This document shows positions 42,827 to 51,831 of a stretch of DNA of 64,000 nt, piece after piece (position 1 is the stretch's first letter; the number at the start of each line of letters is the position of its first letter). This stretch comes from Tateyamaria sp. syn59. GTDB lineage: Bacteria > Pseudomonadota > Alphaproteobacteria > Rhodobacterales > Rhodobacteraceae. The notes under the pieces were generated by a model. That model saw only the letters and a program-made list of their open reading frames with translations, did not search any database and was not told the origin of the DNA. The position numbers and the translations under genes were made by a program. The stretch is from NCBI RefSeq assembly GCF_007995245.1, contig NZ_VCBA01000018.1, positions 1 to 64,000 of the forward strand. Direction: 5' to 3'.

Positions 42827-44241
42827 CGCGGATCACACCCCTGATCATATGCGGAGGAAACGGCACACGGTTGTGGCCGATTTCGCGGCGGCATAGCCCC
42901 AAGCAATTCCAGCGCATTGGCGGGCCCGAAAGCATGACGTTCTTTCAGGCGGCCGTGCAGCGTCATCGCGGCCCCACATTCGCCGAGCCGGTCATCGTGA
43001 CGGGCCGCATTCACCAGGGGACGGTGCGCAAGCAGTTGCAAGAGCTGCAGGTGTCTGCCCGCATCATCTGTGAGCCGATGGGCCGCAATACGGGTCCGGC
43101 TGTTCTGGCTGCGGCCGAGGTCATGCATGCCGAGGATCCGGACACCGTTTTTGTCGTCGTGCCTGCCGACCACGTGATTGAGGGGGATCTGGCCACGCCG
43201 ATGACCGCCTGTCTGCCTGCGGCACAGGCCGGGCAGATCGTGACCTTTGGCATTCCGCCGCGTTTTGCGGAGACGGGCTTTGGCTACATTGTCGACGCAG
43301 GTCCGCTGGATGGATTTGATGCCGTGCGTGCGGTTGAGCGGTTTGTCGAAAAGCCCCCCTATGACGAGGCGACTGCGCTGATCGCGTCGGGCAACGCCTA
43401 TTGGGCGTCGGGGATTTCCATGTTTTCGGCCCGCACGATTCTGGACGAGTATCGCGCGTTCGACCCCGACACGGCTGCGTTCGTCGCCCAGTCGGTTGAG
43501 GAGGCCGTGGACGAGGCCGGTGCGCTGCACCTTGCCTCCGGCAGCTTTGGCCAGGCCACGGCGGAGCCCACGGAAAGCGCTGTGTTCGAGCGCACCGACA
43601 AGATCGCCATGGCGCCGCTGAACGTGTCCTGGGACGATGTTGGAAGCTGGAAGGCGATGTATGGCATTTCCAAGCCGGATGCCGCGGGCAACGTGTTGCA
43701 GGGCGATGTCATTGCCCGTGATGCGCAGAACACCATGGTCCGCGCCGACAGCCGCCTTGTGTCTGTCGTGGGGCTGTCGGATGTTATCGTGATCGACACG
43801 CCTGACGCGTTGCTGGTGGCACGGATGGACCAGACGCAGGACGTCAAGGCCATCGTGGACGAGCTGAAGAAAACCGCGCGCCCCGAAACCGAACGCCATG
43901 CCGAAGCCAAGCCCGCCATGGTGCCCATGGTGGATCAGAAGACCGTGTCCGCGCTGGCGCAGAGCGACAATTACCAGGTGGGTGCCGCAGAGATTGCCGT
44001 GGGCCGCGCCATGACCATCGAGCCGGGCGATGCGCGTCAGGCGCTGGTCGTGCGTGGCCGGTTGCAGGCCGTCGGGTCGACCTGGCAGAAGACAGTGGGC
44101 GAGGGCGGTCGCATCTATACCGACCCTGATGGCGCCATCACCATCACCAACCTGTCGGATGAGCCTGCCGAGTTGCTGTTCGTGACCCTTGCGTCCACCG
44201 ACTTTCAGCCGAAATCCATGGGCCGGGCCTTGTATGGCTAG
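42823..44241 (+). CDS. algA: Mannose-1-phosphate guanylyltransferase AlgA-like, isomerase half degenerate
   Basis: 472-residue protein of bifunctional PMI/GMP (type II) length. The N-terminal nucleotidyltransferase is intact: LIICGGNGTRLWPISR near the start, the FVEKP motif (RFVEKPPYDEA), NAYWASGISMF and VSWDDVGSWKAM. It makes GDP-mannose for AlgD. The C-terminal cupin part normally has RPWG and a histidine-rich QMHHHRAEHW metal site. Here the aligned sequence is AMTIEPGDARQALVVRG and no such histidine cluster is visible. Phosphomannose isomerase activity is therefore doubtful. ATG overlaps the alg44 stop. Confidence 0.88.
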   Translation: MTRITPLIICGGNGTRLWPISRRHSPKQFQRIGGPESMTFFQAAVQRHRGPTFAEPVIVTGRIHQGTVRKQLQELQVSARIICEPMGRNTGPAVLAAAEVMHAEDPDTVFVVVPADHVIEGDLATPMTACLPAAQAGQIVTFGIPPRFAETGFGYIVDAGPLDGFDAVRAVERFVEKPPYDEATALIASGNAYWASGISMFSARTILDEYRAFDPDTAAFVAQSVEEAVDEAGALHLASGSFGQATAEPTESAVFERTDKIAMAPLNVSWDDVGSWKAMYGISKPDAAGNVLQGDVIARDAQNTMVRADSRLVSVVGLSDVIVIDTPDALLVARMDQTQDVKAIVDELKKTARPETERHAEAKPAMVPMVDQKTVSALAQSDNYQVGAAEIAVGRAMTIEPGDARQALVVRGRLQAVGSTWQKTVGEGGRIYTDPDGAITITNLSDEPAELLFVTLASTDFQPKSMGRALYG

Positions 44242-45907
44242 GTCGTGCCAACATAGCTGGCGGTCGGTTCTGGCCGCCTTGCTGGTGGTGTTTGCACCTC
44301 AGACCGCGCTTGGGGACCTGGGCGCGGTTGACCTTTCTGATCTGCGCAAGACGCTTGCCGAGATCGACGCTGAGCTGGCGGAGGATCGGGGCGGTCCAGT
44401 TGATGTCGAGGCGATCTGGTCGCGGTTGTTTGTTCCGGCGCCAGTGCAGTTTCCGGATGTGCCGACGGAACAGCCAGCGGCCCCGCAGCCTGCGCGGTCG
44501 TTTCTGTTTGGCGAGGCGCCGCAAGCCACCACAGGCGCCGCCGCCGGCTTGCGCCCGGCAGGCGCGTTGTTCGGCTCCGCGCCGCCTGCGCCGGTGGCTA
44601 CGGCCGCGACGCCGGGTCTGGGGCTGGCCGGCGTCTCCGCTGCGGCCCCATCTGCGGCGGTCGATGTCGGCACCGTGAATTTTCGTCTGTTTCTGGCGTC
44701 GCTGGCGCAGGTCTATACCGGTGAGAACAATCAGGCGGTTGTGAACGCGCAGGGCCCGGCGGGTCCGGTTGCGCTGTCCGTGACGTCGGGGACCGTGACG
44801 CTGCGGGATCTGCAGTCGTTTTCGGCGCTGCACGGGCGGGCGCCGCGGATGGACGGGACGCTGACCATGCCGGTGGTGATCTGGCCGGGCGCGACGCTGC
44901 GCCTGAGCCCGGGCGAGCGGCTGGCGCTGGCGCGGGACAGTGGCGCGTTTGTGCTGTCCATGGGCACGCTTGATATCGAGGGCGCCACGGTCGAGGTGGC
45001 CGGGCAGGAGAACAGCTTTACCCCCAGTTTTGTGCCGTTCGTGACCGTGATAGGTGGCGGATCGCTGATCGCGAAGAATGCCACGTTTCGCGGTCTGGGG
45101 TTCGGCAACACAGCCAAGTTCAGCGGGCTGTCGGTTGCGGGCGACCTGATCAATCAGGGCAAGGGCAGGGTGGTCATCGAGGACAGCCGGTTCGACGCGC
45201 TGAAGGTCGTGAGCCTTGCCAACATCTATGGTGCGGAACTGACCGGCAACACGTTCTATGACGCGCGTAACAATACGCTGAACCTGATCAATGCGCCGCA
45301 TGCGCGGGTCGAGGGCAACCTTTTTGCGGGCCGGTCGCCCACCAACGCGATCCGGGTTGAGACCGGGTCGAGCCATGCGCAGGTGTCGCGCAATATCTTC
45401 CTGCATGGCGAGCGGGTGGCCGTTCTGGTCGACCGGGGGTCGGACCACGTGGAGGTGCAGGACAACCTTGTGTGGAACCGCGCCGGCGCGGGCGTGAAGT
45501 TTCTGGGCACGCGGTGCGGGCTGGCCCATGGCAATCTGATCCTCGACAACGATCAGAAGGGCATCGAGGTGCGCAAGAGCGACGGCACCGTCGTGCGCGA
45601 CAATCTGGTCGTGGGCAATGGCAGCGCGGGCATCTGGGTGTCGGCGCAGCGCGCGGATGCGCGCACCTCTGTCACCGGCAATATCTTTCGCGCCAATGGC
45701 GCGGGCCTTGCTGCGGCGACCGGCGCCGAGATCGAGATTTCGCAGAACGATTTTGCACGGCAGCTGCCGCGTCTGCTGGATGGCGACATCGCCCGGCTGA
45801 CCGGGCCGGTGGCGCGGGATCTGACGGGCACAGGCATGGTGCGGTTCAAGAACGGTCAGGCCGAGACGCTGGGCGAGATGAGCACCCTGTGCGGAAGCGC
45901 CTCGTGA
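44234..45907 (+). CDS. Exported right-handed beta-helix protein, AlgG-like
   Basis: 557-residue periplasmic protein with a signal peptide (SVLAALLVVFAPQTALG, start ATG 44234 overlapping the algA stop). A Pro/Ala-rich linker (residues about 70-140) precedes parallel beta-helix repeats (for example VEVQDNLVWNRAGAGVKFLG, GIEVRKSDGTVVRDNLVVGNG, AGIWVSAQ). Its position in the operon and its fold fit AlgG, the mannuronan C5-epimerase. The DPHD catalytic motif of AlgG is not seen, so it may be a divergent epimerase or a polymer-guiding protein. Its stop overlaps the next start (TGATG). Confidence 0.7.
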   Translation: MARSCQHSWRSVLAALLVVFAPQTALGDLGAVDLSDLRKTLAEIDAELAEDRGGPVDVEAIWSRLFVPAPVQFPDVPTEQPAAPQPARSFLFGEAPQATTGAAAGLRPAGALFGSAPPAPVATAATPGLGLAGVSAAAPSAAVDVGTVNFRLFLASLAQVYTGENNQAVVNAQGPAGPVALSVTSGTVTLRDLQSFSALHGRAPRMDGTLTMPVVIWPGATLRLSPGERLALARDSGAFVLSMGTLDIEGATVEVAGQENSFTPSFVPFVTVIGGGSLIAKNATFRGLGFGNTAKFSGLSVAGDLINQGKGRVVIEDSRFDALKVVSLANIYGAELTGNTFYDARNNTLNLINAPHARVEGNLFAGRSPTNAIRVETGSSHAQVSRNIFLHGERVAVLVDRGSDHVEVQDNLVWNRAGAGVKFLGTRCGLAHGNLILDNDQKGIEVRKSDGTVVRDNLVVGNGSAGIWVSAQRADARTSVTGNIFRANGAGLAAATGAEIEISQNDFARQLPRLLDGDIARLTGPVARDLTGTGMVRFKNGQAETLGEMSTLCGSAS

Positions 45908-46692
45908 TGCGGGCGGTGGCGATCCTTGTCGCGGCGCTGGCACTGCCTTTTGCGCCTGCGGTGGCGCAGGACATACCGGCCTCGCGCATCCCGAATGTGA
46001 TTGCGCCTGCGGGTGTGGAGGCCGAGCGTGTCTCAGTCGTGGTTGATCCGGGACTGACCAGCAACAAGCAGTTGCGCAGCACGGCACTGCGCCGCGCGCG
46101 CAAGGCGATGCAGGCCGGTGAACCGGTGACCGCAGACCAGTTGCGTGCGCTGGCAGAGGCGGGCGATGGGCTGGCCGCACAGCGCTATGTGCGGCTGTTG
46201 CAGGCCAAGACGGTTAAGGGCACGCCGTCGGATCTTGCCTATTTCTCGGCCATCGCGGTCGGAACGGGCCGTGTCTGGACACTGGGCGCGATGATCGACG
46301 CCATGCACAGCCTTGATCCTCAGACAGAGCCGAAGGCCCGGATCAACAAGTATATTCAGGTGCTCTATCCCCATGCGTGGGCCGGGAACCGGCTGGCGTT
46401 TGAGGCTGTCGTGGATTTCAACGGCGAGGGTCGGCTTTTTGGGCCGTTGTCGGAGCGGACGCGCGTCCGCATCCTTGAAGAGGCGCAAAAGCAGGGCGAT
46501 GGCCGTATCGAACTGGGCATGGCCATGGGTCTGCTGGAACGCGCGGCAGAGGCCGGTGCGGCAGGCGACCAGCACCTGACCGACGCGCGCGCCCTGTTGC
46601 AGGTGGCGGCGCAATCCAATCATCTTGCCGTTTCGACAACGGCGGCGAACCTGCTGCGGCACACGGCGGTGGGGCAGGGCGCGGACGAGTAG
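45907..46692 (+). CDS. Exported alpha-helical repeat protein (Sel1/TPR-like)
   Basis: 261-residue protein with a clear signal peptide (AILVAALALPFAPAVAQ). The mature part consists of helical pairs resembling Sel1 repeats (LRALAEAGDGLAAQRYVRLLQA, GMAMGLLERAAEAGAAGDQHL). It lies between the AlgG-like and AlgX-like genes, where Pseudomonas encodes scaffold components of the periplasmic alginate complex. It may be a scaffold that works with the larger Sel1 protein at 48060. No catalytic function visible. Confidence 0.6.
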   Translation: MRAVAILVAALALPFAPAVAQDIPASRIPNVIAPAGVEAERVSVVVDPGLTSNKQLRSTALRRARKAMQAGEPVTADQLRALAEAGDGLAAQRYVRLLQAKTVKGTPSDLAYFSAIAVGTGRVWTLGAMIDAMHSLDPQTEPKARINKYIQVLYPHAWAGNRLAFEAVVDFNGEGRLFGPLSERTRVRILEEAQKQGDGRIELGMAMGLLERAAEAGAAGDQHLTDARALLQVAAQSNHLAVSTTAANLLRHTAVGQGADE

Positions 46693-46743
46693 ACAACACG
46701 AAGAAGCAGAACCAACACAACCGGACAGCAGCGGGGGCTTGCA

Positions 46744-48042
46744 ATGAAACCGGGTACTGGAACAGGCAGAACGCGCGCAAGATGCGCTGCGGCTTTGACA
46801 TTCTTATTCACGGCATTTGCAGGCACCGCGCATGCGTTGTCCCCGTATGGATGCCGTGGGCTTGAAACGCATCCGGCCCTTGCTGCGGTCGAGGGGCGCG
46901 ACGGGGTGTTCTTTGCCATTCGGCCAGAGCTGCAATCCCATCACGGGTTGGCCGAAGAGACGATCGCCCATGTCGCCGACCTGAGCGCCGCGCTTGCGGG
47001 CCGTGGCACGACACTTGTGTTCCTGCCGGTGCCGACGCGGGCGCAGGTGATGTCGCATATGCTGCCGCCCTTTGCCGCTGACCTTGGGTACGACGCGAGC
47101 GTGGCCACGGCGGTGCATGTCGACACGGTTGCGCGGCTGGAACGGGCAGGGGTGGTTGTGGCCGACCCGCTTGTGGCCTTGCGCGCGGCGGCGTTGGCGG
47201 GGGAGCGACCGTTTTTCGAAGCGGACCCGAGGCCCACGGCCACCGGCGCGCGCATTCTTGCGGATACCGTTGCCGGGGCGCTGTCGGATCACGCGTCCCT
47301 GACGGATGCGCGCACCGCATCCTTCACGTCCGTCCCGGCGGGGACGCAAACGCTTGCCTCAGCTATGCGCAGTGGGCTGCAGTCCGCCTGTCTGAGTGAG
47401 CTGCCAGCGGTGTCCACTGACGCGTTCACGACCAATGCAGGGCAGTTCGGGGCCAATACGGACACGCAGATTGTCGTCGGCACGGAGATCACCGAGACAT
47501 CGGCGCTGAACCTGCCGGGGTTCTTGAGTGAGGCGACGGGCCTGCGCACCCTCGGCTACGGCGTGCCCGGTGGTGGTGCGTTTGCGGCGATTTCCACCTA
47601 TCTGACCTCGCAGGATTTCCAGACGGCGCCGCCAAAGGTGCTGGTGTGGGAGGTGCCCGTGTCGGCCCCGCTGGGCCAATTTGGCGATCAGCCGATCCGG
47701 GAGTTGACGGCCGCGGCAGGTGCCACGTGCAGCGCGCCTGTGCCGGTGCGCGCGGCGGATGCCAGCGGGGCGTTGACGGCGGAGTTGTCCTCCGCCCAAC
47801 TAACGGAGCGCACGGCGCTGTCCTTCAACACGGGAGGCACAGGCGTGGCGGCGGTTCGGTTTGATTTCGTGGGCGCGGACGGGTTTGCGCGCAGCCGCAG
47901 CATCTATCGCCATGACGGCCAAGTGCTGACCGGGCAGTTCTTTGTCCCGGTGGGCGGGCTTGCAGATTACGGTGTCACCTCTGTGCGCATCTCGGGCAGT
48001 TCCGCATTCGGTACTGCGCCGCAACTCAACGTTTGTTTCTGA
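46744..48042 (+). CDS. algX: AlgX-like periplasmic SGNH protein lacking catalytic residues
   Basis: 432-residue exported protein (signal peptide ending in GTAHA). Its sequence runs parallel to AlgX: LSPYGCRGLE...VEGRDGVFFAI, FLPVPTRAQVMSH, GFLSEATGLRTLGYGVPGGG, PPKVLVWEVPV, then a C-terminal carbohydrate-binding-like beta domain. In AlgX the O-acetyltransferase triad is Asp-x-His (DTHW) plus Ser (GTSYS). Here the first motif is D161-P-R163 (His replaced by Arg) and the second GTEIT (Ser replaced by Glu248). The protein should bind polymer but not acetylate it. This fits the absence of algI/J/F in the window. Confidence 0.8.
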   Translation: MKPGTGTGRTRARCAAALTFLFTAFAGTAHALSPYGCRGLETHPALAAVEGRDGVFFAIRPELQSHHGLAEETIAHVADLSAALAGRGTTLVFLPVPTRAQVMSHMLPPFAADLGYDASVATAVHVDTVARLERAGVVVADPLVALRAAALAGERPFFEADPRPTATGARILADTVAGALSDHASLTDARTASFTSVPAGTQTLASAMRSGLQSACLSELPAVSTDAFTTNAGQFGANTDTQIVVGTEITETSALNLPGFLSEATGLRTLGYGVPGGGAFAAISTYLTSQDFQTAPPKVLVWEVPVSAPLGQFGDQPIRELTAAAGATCSAPVPVRAADASGALTAELSSAQLTERTALSFNTGGTGVAAVRFDFVGADGFARSRSIYRHDGQVLTGQFFVPVGGLADYGVTSVRISGSSAFGTAPQLNVCF

Positions 48043-48059
48043 GCAGGGGGGCCGCAAAC

Positions 48060-50789
48060 ATGTTTCGCGCCTTGACACTGATCCTTGCACTGACCCCGGT
48101 GGCCCTGCACGCGCAGGCTGCCCCGCTGGACCTGGATTTCCTGCCGCCGCCCATTGCGCCGCGCGATGTGTGTGTGCCTGCGCCAGCAGCACCCGGGCAG
48201 GACGATCTGACCGTCGAGGGGACGGAGGATGAGCTGACCGATCGCGAGCGCATCCGCTATCTGCGCCGCGACATTCGCAATTACACCGACGAGGATGCGG
48301 ACCGCTTTTTCGCGTTCATCAGTGCCTTGATCGTGCGCCGGGCCGAAATTGACGACACCTTTACCGACCTTGACGCGGCCTTTGCCCGGATCGAACTGAT
48401 GCTGCGCGCGGGCCGCATGCAGGCCATCGCCGACGAGGGCGCAGTTGTGCAGCTGCGCGACCGGGTGGGCGACATGACCAACACCCAGCGGCTGGTTTTG
48501 TCGCGGTATTATCAGGACGGGATCGGCGTGGCGCCTGATCCGGCCTATGCCCAGACGCTGTTGCGCGAGGCGGCCTTTGGCGGCAGTGCCGACGCCCTTC
48601 TGGAGATCGCGCGGCTGGAGCAGGAAGGCCGGTTGGTCGAGGGTTGGGATGCGCCGCTGGATCTGACCGTGAACATGGCCTTTGGCGGGATTCTGGGCGG
48701 TCTTGATCGTGGCGTGTGCCGGCGTGCGGCGCGGATTGCGCAGGAGTACATCCGGGGCGATCTGGTGGCCGCGAACCCGGCGCATGCGCTGGCGTGGTTT
48801 CGCTTTGCCGCTGATATGGGTGGGGCGGAAGCGGCCTGGCGCGTGGTCGAGTTCCACCTGAACGCCGACGCGGACCAGAAGGACAATATCGCGTTGCGCG
48901 CCTATCTTGAGCGTGCGGTTCAGCTGGGCGTTGCCGTTGATGACCGGGCCGGGGCGGCGCTGGTGTCGTCCGGGGCGGTCAGTGAGGACGAATTGGCCGA
49001 GATCCTTGGCTTCAACCACAGTCAGGACGACCGGCGCACGCGCGCCTCGATCACGCCGCTGTTGCAGCTGGTGGTGAATATCGACGGGTTGGAAGCGGAT
49101 GACGATGGCCCGTTTCTGCAATATCTGCGCGAGATTGCGGAGTTGCCCGAGGCGCCGGGCCGCGTGTTTGACCGGCTTGCGGGCGAGGTGCTGGTGCGCA
49201 AGGGCCGGTGGGCGGGTGAGGCCGAGGCGATGGCCCTGTTGGAAGAGGCGGTGCGGCGCGGGGACGGTCCGGGGCAGCGCCGCCTCGCGGGCATGCTGGT
49301 GCGTTACCGCGACGATCCGGCGGCGATTGTCCGGGCGGAGAACCTGTTGACCGAGGCCGTCTCGCGCCATGGCATGTCCGAGGCGATGCGCGATCTCGAC
49401 AGTCTTTACCGCTGTCAGATCAATGATGCGCCGCGCCTTGCGCTGGCTGATCCCTGGGCGGCGGCCTATCGCGGGTCGGGTCATGCCAATGTCACCGTGT
49501 CGGCGACGGATCTGTTGGCGCTGTCGCTTGACCGCTCGCCCGAGGCGATTGGGAAGATACAGTCGCTTGCGTTGGAGCGGCGTATCCAGATGGTGGCCTC
49601 GCACGCGCAGCGGGTACAGGCGAATCCGCTGGCTTCGTCGCCTGCGTTGCGGTTCTGGGCCAGTGAGCTCAACCGGTCGGATCAGGCGCTGGAGGCTTTT
49701 GCTGAGCTGGAGTTTGAACTGGCCACGACACCGGCGCAACGGGACCTTGCCATCGAGTTCTTTCGCCGGGTCTACCTGAACAATGGGGTGACCAGTGCGC
49801 TCGACCTGGCCATCGCGCTGGTGGAATACAACGGGCGCGACCCGGAGATTGCGGACGAGATTGTCCACCTGCTGACCATGGCGGGCAACCGGGGCGAGGG
49901 GGCGGCCATTCGGCTGCTGTCGCGTCTGCAACGCGGCACCCGGACCGAGGCGGAGGTCTTTGCCCAGTTCGCCGACAAGATCGAGGCGCGGGGCGACTTT
50001 CTGGCCCTTATGTTCGCGATCCCGCATATCGGCGACCGTCAGGTCGATGACTATATCGACCGGGCCGTGTCGCTGATGAATTGCGGCACCAAGGATGCGG
50101 ACGAGTTGGGCGATGCCTATGCGATACGCGGGGACGGCGAATTGAGCTATCACTGGCGCACCATCGGGCTGCATTTCGAGGGCGGCCACGTTCTGTCGAA
50201 GCTGCGGTTGTCGAACCGGCAGATGGGCCTGTTCGATGACGGTGCCGCGCCTGACCCGGTGGACCGGGCCGAGCGTGCGCTGGCCAGCAACGACCCCAGC
50301 GCCCGTTATCGCCTGATCCAACTGACCGCCAATCCCGACCTCAGCACCTATGACCCGGAGGCTGCGGTTGAACATCTGTTGATCGCCCTGATCAGTCGAG
50401 ACGAGACGCAAACAGCGCTGATCGCAGAGCAATTCCGGCTGGCCCCGGACGAGATCCGCGACCGGGTGCGCGAGCGGGTGGACGTCACGGTGCTGCTTGA
50501 GCGCGCGGCGGCGGCGGGGGACCGGGATGCGGCCTATGAGCTTGGTATGCTTTTGCGCGACACCGCGACGGCATCGGAGGATTTGGCGGCGTCCCTCAAA
50601 TGGCTGGAAACCGCTGCGGGGCAGGGCCATCGTGACGCCATGTTCGAGGCAGGCTTTGCCCTTGGCCTTGGGTTGGGGCGTGCCAGTGACAGGGCGGCGG
50701 CGACAGCGTTGCTGGATCAGGCCAGCGCCCTGGGCCATCCACGCGCGGCCGCGCTGGCCCGGTCGCTGCGCCTGAATGACGAGGGATAA
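48060..50789 (+). CDS. Large exported Sel1-repeat protein, AlgK-like scaffold
   Basis: 909-residue protein with a signal peptide (LTLILALTPVALHAQA); ATG 48060 chosen over an upstream frame start at 48033 that overlaps algX. Many Sel1/TPR-like repeats are visible: DGIGVAPDPAYAQTLLREAA, EYIRGDLVAANPAHALAWFRFAADMGG, AAYELGMLLRDTA, and SLKWLETAAGQGHRDAMFEAGFALG. AlgK, about half this length, is a Sel1-type lipoprotein bridging AlgX and the outer-membrane porin AlgE. This protein is longer and has no lipobox, so anchoring must differ. No AlgE porin gene is next to it. Confidence 0.72.
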   Translation: MFRALTLILALTPVALHAQAAPLDLDFLPPPIAPRDVCVPAPAAPGQDDLTVEGTEDELTDRERIRYLRRDIRNYTDEDADRFFAFISALIVRRAEIDDTFTDLDAAFARIELMLRAGRMQAIADEGAVVQLRDRVGDMTNTQRLVLSRYYQDGIGVAPDPAYAQTLLREAAFGGSADALLEIARLEQEGRLVEGWDAPLDLTVNMAFGGILGGLDRGVCRRAARIAQEYIRGDLVAANPAHALAWFRFAADMGGAEAAWRVVEFHLNADADQKDNIALRAYLERAVQLGVAVDDRAGAALVSSGAVSEDELAEILGFNHSQDDRRTRASITPLLQLVVNIDGLEADDDGPFLQYLREIAELPEAPGRVFDRLAGEVLVRKGRWAGEAEAMALLEEAVRRGDGPGQRRLAGMLVRYRDDPAAIVRAENLLTEAVSRHGMSEAMRDLDSLYRCQINDAPRLALADPWAAAYRGSGHANVTVSATDLLALSLDRSPEAIGKIQSLALERRIQMVASHAQRVQANPLASSPALRFWASELNRSDQALEAFAELEFELATTPAQRDLAIEFFRRVYLNNGVTSALDLAIALVEYNGRDPEIADEIVHLLTMAGNRGEGAAIRLLSRLQRGTRTEAEVFAQFADKIEARGDFLALMFAIPHIGDRQVDDYIDRAVSLMNCGTKDADELGDAYAIRGDGELSYHWRTIGLHFEGGHVLSKLRLSNRQMGLFDDGAAPDPVDRAERALASNDPSARYRLIQLTANPDLSTYDPEAAVEHLLIALISRDETQTALIAEQFRLAPDEIRDRVRERVDVTVLLERAAAAGDRDAAYELGMLLRDTATASEDLAASLKWLETAAGQGHRDAMFEAGFALGLGLGRASDRAAATALLDQASALGHPRAAALARSLRLNDEG

Positions 50790-50792
50790 GCG

Positions 50793-51782
50793 ATGCGCCG
50801 TCTGCTTGCCGCCGTTTTTGTCCTGATGCCGCTGAACGCATTTGCGGCCTGTGGCACGGTGCCTGAGCCGGTTGTCAGCCTGAGCTTTGACAGCCGCTAC
50901 GCCGAAGATGACGAGAGCCGCAGCCAGATCGACATCGAGGCCGAGGAAGAGGCAAAACAGGCGCTGGCGGCGTTGGATGATTTCGTGTCGCTTGTCACAG
51001 CGAGAACCGACGCGGCGCTGAGCGAGGGGGACGCGGCGCAAGGGGCTTGTGTCATGTCCGCGCTGGCGGACTGGGCGCGGGCCGACGCGCTGTCGCAATT
51101 GGGGACCGAAACGGTTGAGCTGACCCTTGGGTCCCGGCTGGCGGCGCTGGCGTTGGTTGCCGCGCAGGTGGCCCCGTCGGCGAAAACCGCCGATCTGGCT
51201 GCTGTGCAGGGGTGGTTGGACCGGCGCATGGCCGAGCAGATGACGTTCTGGGAAACAGCCCCGAACGGCGCGGCGTCCGGCAATTTGCGCGCCTGGGCGG
51301 CCTTGGCGGCTGCGGCGACGTCACTGGTGACGCAGGATCCGATTGCGCGGGGATGGGCGGCGTGGTCGCTGAATTATGTCGCCTGCACGGCCGCGCCGGA
51401 TGGCAGCCTGCCACAAGAGATGCGCCGGCGGCATCTGGCGCTGCATTATCAGGTTCACGCCATCACGCCGATGGTTGTCACCGCCGCTCTGCTTGAGCGG
51501 CAAGGCGTCCCAGTCATGAGCCGCTGCACCCGTGCGCTGGACCGGATTGTTGATTTTACGATCACAGATCTGGCCAGTGGTGGTGCTGCCAGTGCTGCCA
51601 TCGCGGGTGTCCCGCAGACCATGGATGCCGGGTTGGCTGGGCTTGAAGATTTCCAGCTGTCGTGGGCCGAGGCATGGCTGACCCTGCGGGCCGATCCCGC
51701 GCTTGAAGCGGTTGTCGCCAGCCGCCGTCCCTTGCGGTACTCGAAACTGGGCGGGGATCAGACCCGTATCTGGGGTCAGTAG
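50793..51782 (+). CDS. algL: AlgL-like (PL5) protein with substituted catalytic residues
   Basis: 329-residue exported protein with signal peptide (LLAAVFVLMPLNAFAA). It matches the order of AlgL: VPEPVVSLSFDSRYAEDDES, CVMSALADWARADAL, WAALAAAATSLVTQDP, APDGSLPQEMRRRHLALHY, ITPMVVTAALLERQG, LRYSKLGGDQTR. AlgL acts in the alpha-toroid fold through Lys, Asn-His (NNHxYW) and Tyr. Here Lys is Arg35, the motif reads GNLRAW (Asn164 kept, His replaced by Leu165, Tyr by Ala167), while the later Tyr in ALHYQ remains. Lyase activity is probably lost or changed, while polymer binding may persist. It ends the operon. Confidence 0.78.
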   Translation: MRRLLAAVFVLMPLNAFAACGTVPEPVVSLSFDSRYAEDDESRSQIDIEAEEEAKQALAALDDFVSLVTARTDAALSEGDAAQGACVMSALADWARADALSQLGTETVELTLGSRLAALALVAAQVAPSAKTADLAAVQGWLDRRMAEQMTFWETAPNGAASGNLRAWAALAAAATSLVTQDPIARGWAAWSLNYVACTAAPDGSLPQEMRRRHLALHYQVHAITPMVVTAALLERQGVPVMSRCTRALDRIVDFTITDLASGGAASAAIAGVPQTMDAGLAGLEDFQLSWAEAWLTLRADPALEAVVASRRPLRYSKLGGDQTRIWGQ

Positions 51783-51831
51783 CGGGTCAGTAAGATTGAG
51801 ACGGTGGTAAAAATTTACATAAGCCTGATTA

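Noticed and set aside
47967-51098. A 1043-codon open frame on the minus strand opposite the algX/algK/algL-like genes
   Set aside because: It is a GC-rich antisense shadow: its product is rich in Arg, His, Gln and Pro without any domain, while the plus strand encodes recognisable exported proteins with signal peptides.
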